Positions 57,901 to 64,000 of a DNA stretch of 64,000 nt are shown piece by piece. Made by a program: the position numbers and the translations under genes. How positions within the stretch are numbered: position 1 is the first letter of the stretch; the number at the start of each line of letters is the position of its first letter. Under the pieces are notes generated by a model. That model ran no database searches, had not been told where the DNA came from, and saw nothing but the letters and a program-made list of their open reading frames with translations. The stretch is from positions 1,629,054 to 1,693,053 of the forward strand of contig WBMW01001268.1 in NCBI GenBank assembly GCA_013396635.1. Direction: 5' to 3'. Origin of the DNA: Penelope pileata. Lineage: Eukaryota > Chordata > Aves > Galliformes > Cracidae.

Positions 57901-60900
57901 TGTATTGTTTCCAGACCAGGGACAGTCTTGAAAGCAACATTGGTACAGTGCTGGGTCTCAGCTAATATCTGCCGGATGTGAGATGGTTTTACATTTGTGG
58001 CATGGATAATCTGCAAAGCAGATAACCTAATCATAGATAATTGAGAATTGGCTCCATGGATGTTACAGGCGTGCTCTTGCTTTTCATCTCACACAGGGTG
58101 TTCTTTTACTGCTGTTCGAGCAGCAGCATCAGCTTGAGGTATTCCTGCTTCCCTTTTTTTGCTCTCTCTTCTGTCAGTGGCGTGCCACCCATTCAGTTGT
58201 GCTAACACACCTTGTCAAAAGCAATAATTGTTTAAAACTCCAATCAGCTCCCTGGCTTAGTGCTGACTTTTTAATGAGCGTTATTTAAGAAGCCCAACAA
58301 ATAGTTATGTTGGCACGATTGAGGAGTGCGGGGGGTATTAAGACGTTTTAAGCTTCTGTTGCCATTTTTTATTGTGAAACAGTAGCCACAGGGCAGCTAT
58401 ACTCCTCTAATTCCACTAATAGCTATACTGTTGTAAATTAGGAGCAATCTCAAGTAAAAGCAATGCTTCCAAGATCATCAAATGTGTTTGCTCTGAGAAG
58501 GTGAAATGTTGAAAAATGGTAGGAGGTAGGTGGAGGTTTGAGGGAAGGCTTTTTCTCCCCTTCAACTAAAGTAATTTAGGAATGGCATTAATGAATAGAA
58601 CAATTTCATTTTAGTGTTATGAAAACTATAATCTCTTTGTTTTAGTACTCAATCACCACTTAGAATACTGCAGGGTTGCAAAATTACAACCCGCACGAAG
58701 TACTCGGTAAAAACTAAGTGGTTTCACCAAGACACATAGGGCTGTACACTCCATGGCTCCTTGGCAATGGAAAACAATAGAGCCTCAGAGGGTTTGGAGT
58801 CGGGGGGGGACCTTTGTCAGTGCCTTCGATGAGGAAGAGGCTACAAACAAAATGGCCTTAGGGGCCTCTCTGTCTCACAGCCCTGGTGTCAGAAGCCTAG
58901 AAATTGCAGAGATCTCTGCTTGTCCTTGCTGCTGCCTGCTCTCGATACATTACGTTTGTGGGGGAAAAAAGTGGTATTTGGAGGTGCGAGGGGAAGAAGA
59001 CCATTTCTGAAGCCAGTTCTAGGAGCGGCATGTTTAACATGGGTTTAACTGTGATTTTGTTTGAGAGGATGAGACTCTGTGTGTGAAGAAAATTTCATTG
59101 AAAAAGGAAAGAAATCCAGACAAAGGGAATAAATACAGGGCAGGCACTTTGCCAAGGAGCAAAGAAATTCCCTTGATGAGCAGAGGAACTGATGGCTGTC
59201 AAGCTGTTTCCCGGACAGGGAAGAGAGATGTCAGAATCTGCCACTGGAGACATCTCCCACCCAATCTGGCTATCAAAACACAGCTGGCAAGCCCGGGGAA
59301 AAGATCCCTGAACAACAGAGATCACCTGAAAAGACTGCATTTCTCCTGACCTGAGGAGAACAAATTCTATTACCAGGAAACTCTCTGCTGGGCTACGGCT
59401 ATTAATTTACACATGGCATTCAGCAGCTCTCATTTTCTAACCATAGCTCTTCCTATTGCTTTCCTCCTTCGTGTTCCTCCTCTTTAGTTTCTCCCTGCCC
59501 NTTGCATGCGCTTATCTCCAGGCTTGTCTGCAACTGCGAATCCTATTAACTTACCTTTTTCAAACAGTTATTTCCTGAGTAGCAATATAAAGTAATTACT
59601 TCCAGCAGCTGAAGAAAAACCCTGATCTTAGCATTTTAAGGTAGAATGTTTTTTAGTCTGCATCTTAAACTCTTTGGGGTTCATACTCGGGTAGTGATAC
59701 TCTAGCACAGTCTGGCCTCTGATGATGATTACAGCTGTTCAAGTGCTTCTGTAATATAAAAACTTTGGAGTTTTTTTCCTTTCCAATGTATTGCTACTGA
59801 TTTGTTTGATGACAAGTTTGGGATACCAACTCACAAACCCAAGGTATAGAAAAAAACGCAAGGTTTTTCTATAAACTAACTCGGGCAAACGTTGCAGAGC
59901 CTGCTTTACAGCCCTTCCCAAGAGCACTGTTTTGACAGTATTCAGAGATCCCATGGTTCATACGAGGCTACGTAGCTCGCCGTGTGTCTGCCAGCAGCCC
60001 TAGCGTAGTTGGAGGAGTGCAGCTTTCCTGTGTCACTGTGCAGGTGCTAGCAGGTTTTTGATTTAAGCAGACACTGTGCTGTCTTCGTTAGAACAGCAAC
60101 GTGCTTAGCTCAAAAGAGCTTCAGTCTAAAACTCACTGGCACCCTTTTGATAGCAAAGGTGGTAGAGAGAATATAGTTTTTGGATGTAAGGACTTTGAGC
60201 TGTCCTAAATACCAGGAGACAAAGGTTATAATTCCTGGGAGATGCATTGCTTCCAGTACAAGGTTTGTTGACCATGGCTGGCTGTGCTTTAAAGATTCAT
60301 GAAGTTGTTTTGGATATACTGGTAAACAGTAATAATGATTTCTTAGTCATTAATAAATGGCTTAAGTATGACCAGCTAAGTATCTCAGTGTTAGCTGCAT
60401 TTCGATTTAGTTTTGTATGGATTTTCTGCTTTCCATTAATACATGATTTCTATTTTGGAATAACCACCTAATGTAATTGCTAAGCTAAATTGTACAGAGT
60501 ACAGCTCATACTTGGTACAGATAATGAAAAGAGCAGATAGAAATTAATGGACTAAGGCTCTTTATCAAAGTAGAATATGTAGAATAACAAGTTGTCACAA
60601 ACCAATTTTGGAGGTTTTCTGTATTTAAAAGATACTCTTCCAATGGTACAAGATATTTTGGACAAATAATACTAAATTATACAGTATAAATAATGTGGTT
60701 GATTTTTACGTTTTTCTGATTCTTTTACCCTTTTCGGTACTGTAATTATTTTTCACATAGTCTCATGTTGCTCTAAGAGAAAGACTTTATTTCCATTTTT
60801 ACATGCCCCTCGCAACTCAATTCTTTCTCTGGTGACTTTTGATCACAAAGAATAATACACTTCGGGTACTGAGAATTTACTGGGTAATTTTCCCAATACT

Positions 60901-62830
60901 TCTCCCTCAGAAAAGCAAGGCTTTTCACTCGTTTGAAGAGGAAAAGAGACCTAATACTAAAAGGGCATTTTAATTAGTTTTCTGGTCTAGTTGTCTAAAT
61001 CACAAGTGACCTCAGTCCTACAAAATTCCGGGATCAAGCCTCATAGGTTTTCAGAGGTATTTAACCTTTATTAGGATAAATGCTAATGCTTCTTTCGTTT
61101 TGTATAGCACAGTGTCTCAAATAGCAAAATTACTTGTTTTTCTTCAAATCTATAGTTGAGAGGAAAATAACCTCTGAAAACAACAGCAGCAGTGAAAATC
61201 GGCAATTGACAGGCAACATAGTATGGACTGTGTGCCTAAGCTTTGTTATTTACATATTGTTTTCTATTAATATTAGAAGCAGTTAATATTTTAGGGGTAA
61301 CAGTTGTTCTGCTCTGCATCAACCTGGACCATAGTTAAGGCAGTAGTTTCCTAAGGCCTTGAGCAACATCAGAGTCTTGCAGGTCTTGCAGTGTGCTGCC
61401 TGCAAGCTGTGTTGAGGAAAAGCTGTGCCACATCACACTCTATATTACAGAAGAAAGTCTTTGTTTGTTTGTTTGTTTAGTATTTTGTTTGTTAATATGA
61501 TCTGTAAATCATAGTCAAAGAATGTTTTAAAGATCATCTGGAAGAGAAATGCATGTGCTTTTTTTCCACCTAAGTGGATAATAAATGCTGTAGGTTGGCT
61601 CTACCACGTTGTATCCTGAATTTATTAATTAGTGAGACCAGCACGATAACGTGAAGAGGAAAGTTTGATAGTGTTTTAATCTATAATGGGAAAAGAAATG
61701 CTAGAACCACTGCAGTCACCTCAAAATGCAACTGAGACTGTGTCATTACAGATGGGTCAGCAGTATGCTTGAAGCATTTAAAACACCTTGACTTAGAATA
61801 ATTTGAGGAATAGTGTTTCACATTGTTTCAATCATAACTTAAAACCATTTTTGATCAAACAACACTTGTGCAGACATTAGTCTTCTGGTTTTTCGTTAAC
61901 AGAGTCACTCATTACAAGTTCTCAAACAGTTTTTGTTGGCCACAGGCTTTGGTTTCCACTTTTGGACCTCTGAAATATGACTAAATAATTAGAGAGGTCT
62001 TACCTCTGAAGGCAAGTATAAATACCTCCCACCTTGCTGTTTTGCAGAAATGCACACAATATTTGGAAAGCTGAGTGACTGCAGACTGATAGACAGGTAT
62101 GAATGAAAAAGGAGAAGGTAGTCTTTCACATTCCATATATTTATCACATATTACCTCACCAATCTGAACTACACATAGTGCTTCTTTTGCAAGCTGTGGA
62201 GGTGTAGCCTATAGTGATGATGTGATGGTTGTTCCTTTGCCTCAGTAATCGCACAGTTGCATCCCAGTGATAAGCCCAAGTTTGTGTTTCTGGGGGTGGA
62301 TTTCATATGCTACCAAAAATGAAGTCATAAAAATAGGTGAGAAGTCCTCTGGCCAAAAAGGACTTACTTCTGGACGGATGGGTAAAGAGTATTTCAGATA
62401 ATGGCCACATCTGTGAAAATGGGCTCAGGGTTCATGGATGCCCAGCAGCTTTGAACAAAACTGATGATCTGAGAGAAAGTGATGATGAATCTGAGGGGAA
62501 GAAAAAAGGAAAGTAAAATTTATTGAGAGGGAGTAGAGTATTTGGGGTGAACAGTGAGATAAATGAGCATTGTACAATGCTGAGTGAGTGGAAAAAGAAA
62601 GGGAACAATACAGGATTGATCATTTGTAAGCAAGTGGTCATGTGCAGTGATGATCATCCTGAATTTATGTACCAAAAAGGAAATATGTATATATGGGAGA
62701 CAGATTTATGCTGCCAGCTATTTCACAAAGGATTATCATCTGTTTTTGTACGTCTGGATTTGAAATAGTGTATGTGAGAGAGAATTCTGGAGAGAGGGAG
62801 AATACATATGGGATTGCAACACAAGTTAGA
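54911..62830. other. Non-coding region, no supported gene
   Basis: About 8 kb of AT-rich sequence with short chance frames (largest 114 codons, at 56093-56437, no domain). It holds T-runs, a (TTTG)n tract at 61460-61478 and an unresolved base at 59501. No exon of NRDE2, the mammalian divergent neighbour of CALM1, was recognised. Confidence 0.55.
61460..61478. repeat. (TTTG)n simple repeat
   Basis: Four to five tandem TTTG units, with a partial further unit after a short interruption. Confidence 0.85.
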
Positions 62831-62832
62831 GT

Positions 62833-62888
62833 GGATGGAGCTTCAGAAGCTCATCTAGTCCAGCCTCCTGCTCATGTGGGAAGGGAGA
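62833..62888 (-). mobile_element. CR1 LINE scrap, minus strand
   Basis: 'GATGGAGCTTCAGAAGCTCA', 'TCTAGTCCAGCCTCCTGCTC' and 'ATGTGGGAAGGGAG' match the reverse complement of the CR1 segment just inside its 3' tail. The tail repeats are not visible. Confidence 0.65.
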
Positions 62889-64000
62889 TTGTTGCAAACA
62901 TGCTGAAGCGTGTATATACACGTTTGTGGTACAGACTGAGTTGTAGATCTATGACAATCATTTTTCTTGGAAATTTACAAATTTCAAACTGCTGCATTTA
63001 TTTGTGTGTTTAAATAAGCTATCAAATAGAAAATTCTATAGGCAAATTTCTACTCATGCTCTGATGAAGGTGCGTGGTTATTCAAATTCTTCTGTCCTAG
63101 GTTATTTTATTGCACTCAGAAAAGGATTTGAATTACTGATGATACCCTTACTTCTCCCCTTGACACATTTATTGCATGTACACCTGTTTGGTTTTTTTTT
63201 TTTTCCCCCCCCTCCTAGCCTTCTGAGCCAAAAGAACTACTTTTATGAAATATTAATGGATGTAGGAAAACACTGAAGGACAGGTAAGATGAAAAAGAAT
63301 TGCATGGAAGAAGCATGGTCATACCTTTGAAGATAGACCATAAAAATAAAATAAATGTCTTTTCTTCTCTACATGAAAATTAAATTTCCTAATGCTGTTA
63401 CAGTGCTTACCAACTGTACTTGCCAATGCATTCTCCTCATGTCAAGGTTGTGCAGCATATTGCTGCTCTTCAGGTCAAAAGTAACAGCACTTCAGTAGAA
63501 TAATTGCAGTTTGTATAAAAGGACTTTGCGTATAAAACAAAGCTTTTCATTTTAATAAATATGTAGTTGATAAGTCCCACTAGTATATTATTGTGACTTA
63601 GTGATGATATCTATAATTTAGGAATGTCAAGCTGATGCTTTTATAGATATAATAATCCTCAGTGTGCTGAAAGAGCACTGTAATAGTTCAGGACAGCAGG
63701 ATTCCTGTTCATTGTGTTGTAGATTGTTTTTACTGTGTGTGTATCAACTACTTTCAATTCTGGTCATATTGATTGTCTAGTGACAGCAGCCAGCATTCTG
63801 CCAGAGAGATGACATTGAATACAACTCAAGCATTATACAAATTGTTTGGTAATAAAACTTCAATACCAACAATGCCTATGTGAAAATATTAGAAATTGAA
63901 GTTTTCTAGAAAAGTCTGGAGGAAAGTTAATCTGCGATCTTGCTGGCAGCTAAATTAATGGCACTTTGAAGCACAGATGGAGACTGGAGAAAGGAAAATC
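62889..64000. other. Non-coding region, no supported gene
   Basis: AT-rich, with a T-run then C-run at 63191-63212. Frames up to 90 codons have no recognisable product. Confidence 0.55.

Overview
The window looks like vertebrate nuclear DNA from a bird, most likely chicken or a close galliform. Reasons: a split calmodulin gene with the vertebrate exon layout, several chicken-repeat-1 (CR1) LINE fragments, a mariner remnant whose ends match the chicken Galluhop/Mariner1_GG type as I remember it, avian-type endogenous retrovirus (ERV) LTRs, and an AT-rich background broken by two CpG islands. There is no bacterial, phage, organellar or CRISPR content. Most long open frames have no recognisable domain and no codon bias I can see, so I leave them out. 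One unresolved base lies at 6068, another at 59501, and a 176-base gap runs from 39009 to 39184. The only protein-coding gene I can defend is a complete calmodulin gene on the minus strand, about 31,425 to 39,335. It has six exons with coding lengths 3, 31, 144, 107, 136 and 29 nt (450 nt, 149 codons plus stop). All ten splice-site dinucleotides are canonical, and the promoter combines a TATA box with GC boxes. Its 3' UTR matches what I remember of CALM1 rather than CALM2 or CALM3, so I call it CALM1. In mammals CALM1 has NRDE2 divergent upstream and TTC7B convergent downstream. I could not identify an exon of either here. Layout: 1-19,524 is non-coding DNA with ancient repeat traces. 19,530-20,059 is a solo LTR with a perfect 5-bp target duplication. 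20,065-28,960 is non-coding, with a probable second LTR and a CR1 fragment. 28,965-31,424 may be the distal 3' UTR of a long CALM1 isoform. 31,425-39,335 is CALM1, inside a CpG island at its 5' end. 39,800-46,450 is non-coding and AT-rich. 46,480-47,580 is a second CpG island with plus-strand splice signals and no reading frame, possibly a lncRNA or a 5' UTR exon. 47,600-50,950 is non-coding. 50,955-54,910 is a repeat cluster: CR1, then an LTR with a primer-binding-like site and a protease remnant on plus, then a reverse-transcriptase remnant on minus that is split by a mariner element. 54,910-64,000 is non-coding, with one CR1 scrap. I found no convincing new biological system. The items most worth a second look are the gene-less CpG island exon, the opposed ERV remnants with the nested mariner, the candidate long calmodulin 3' UTR, and a perfect 17-bp hairpin in CALM1 intron 1.
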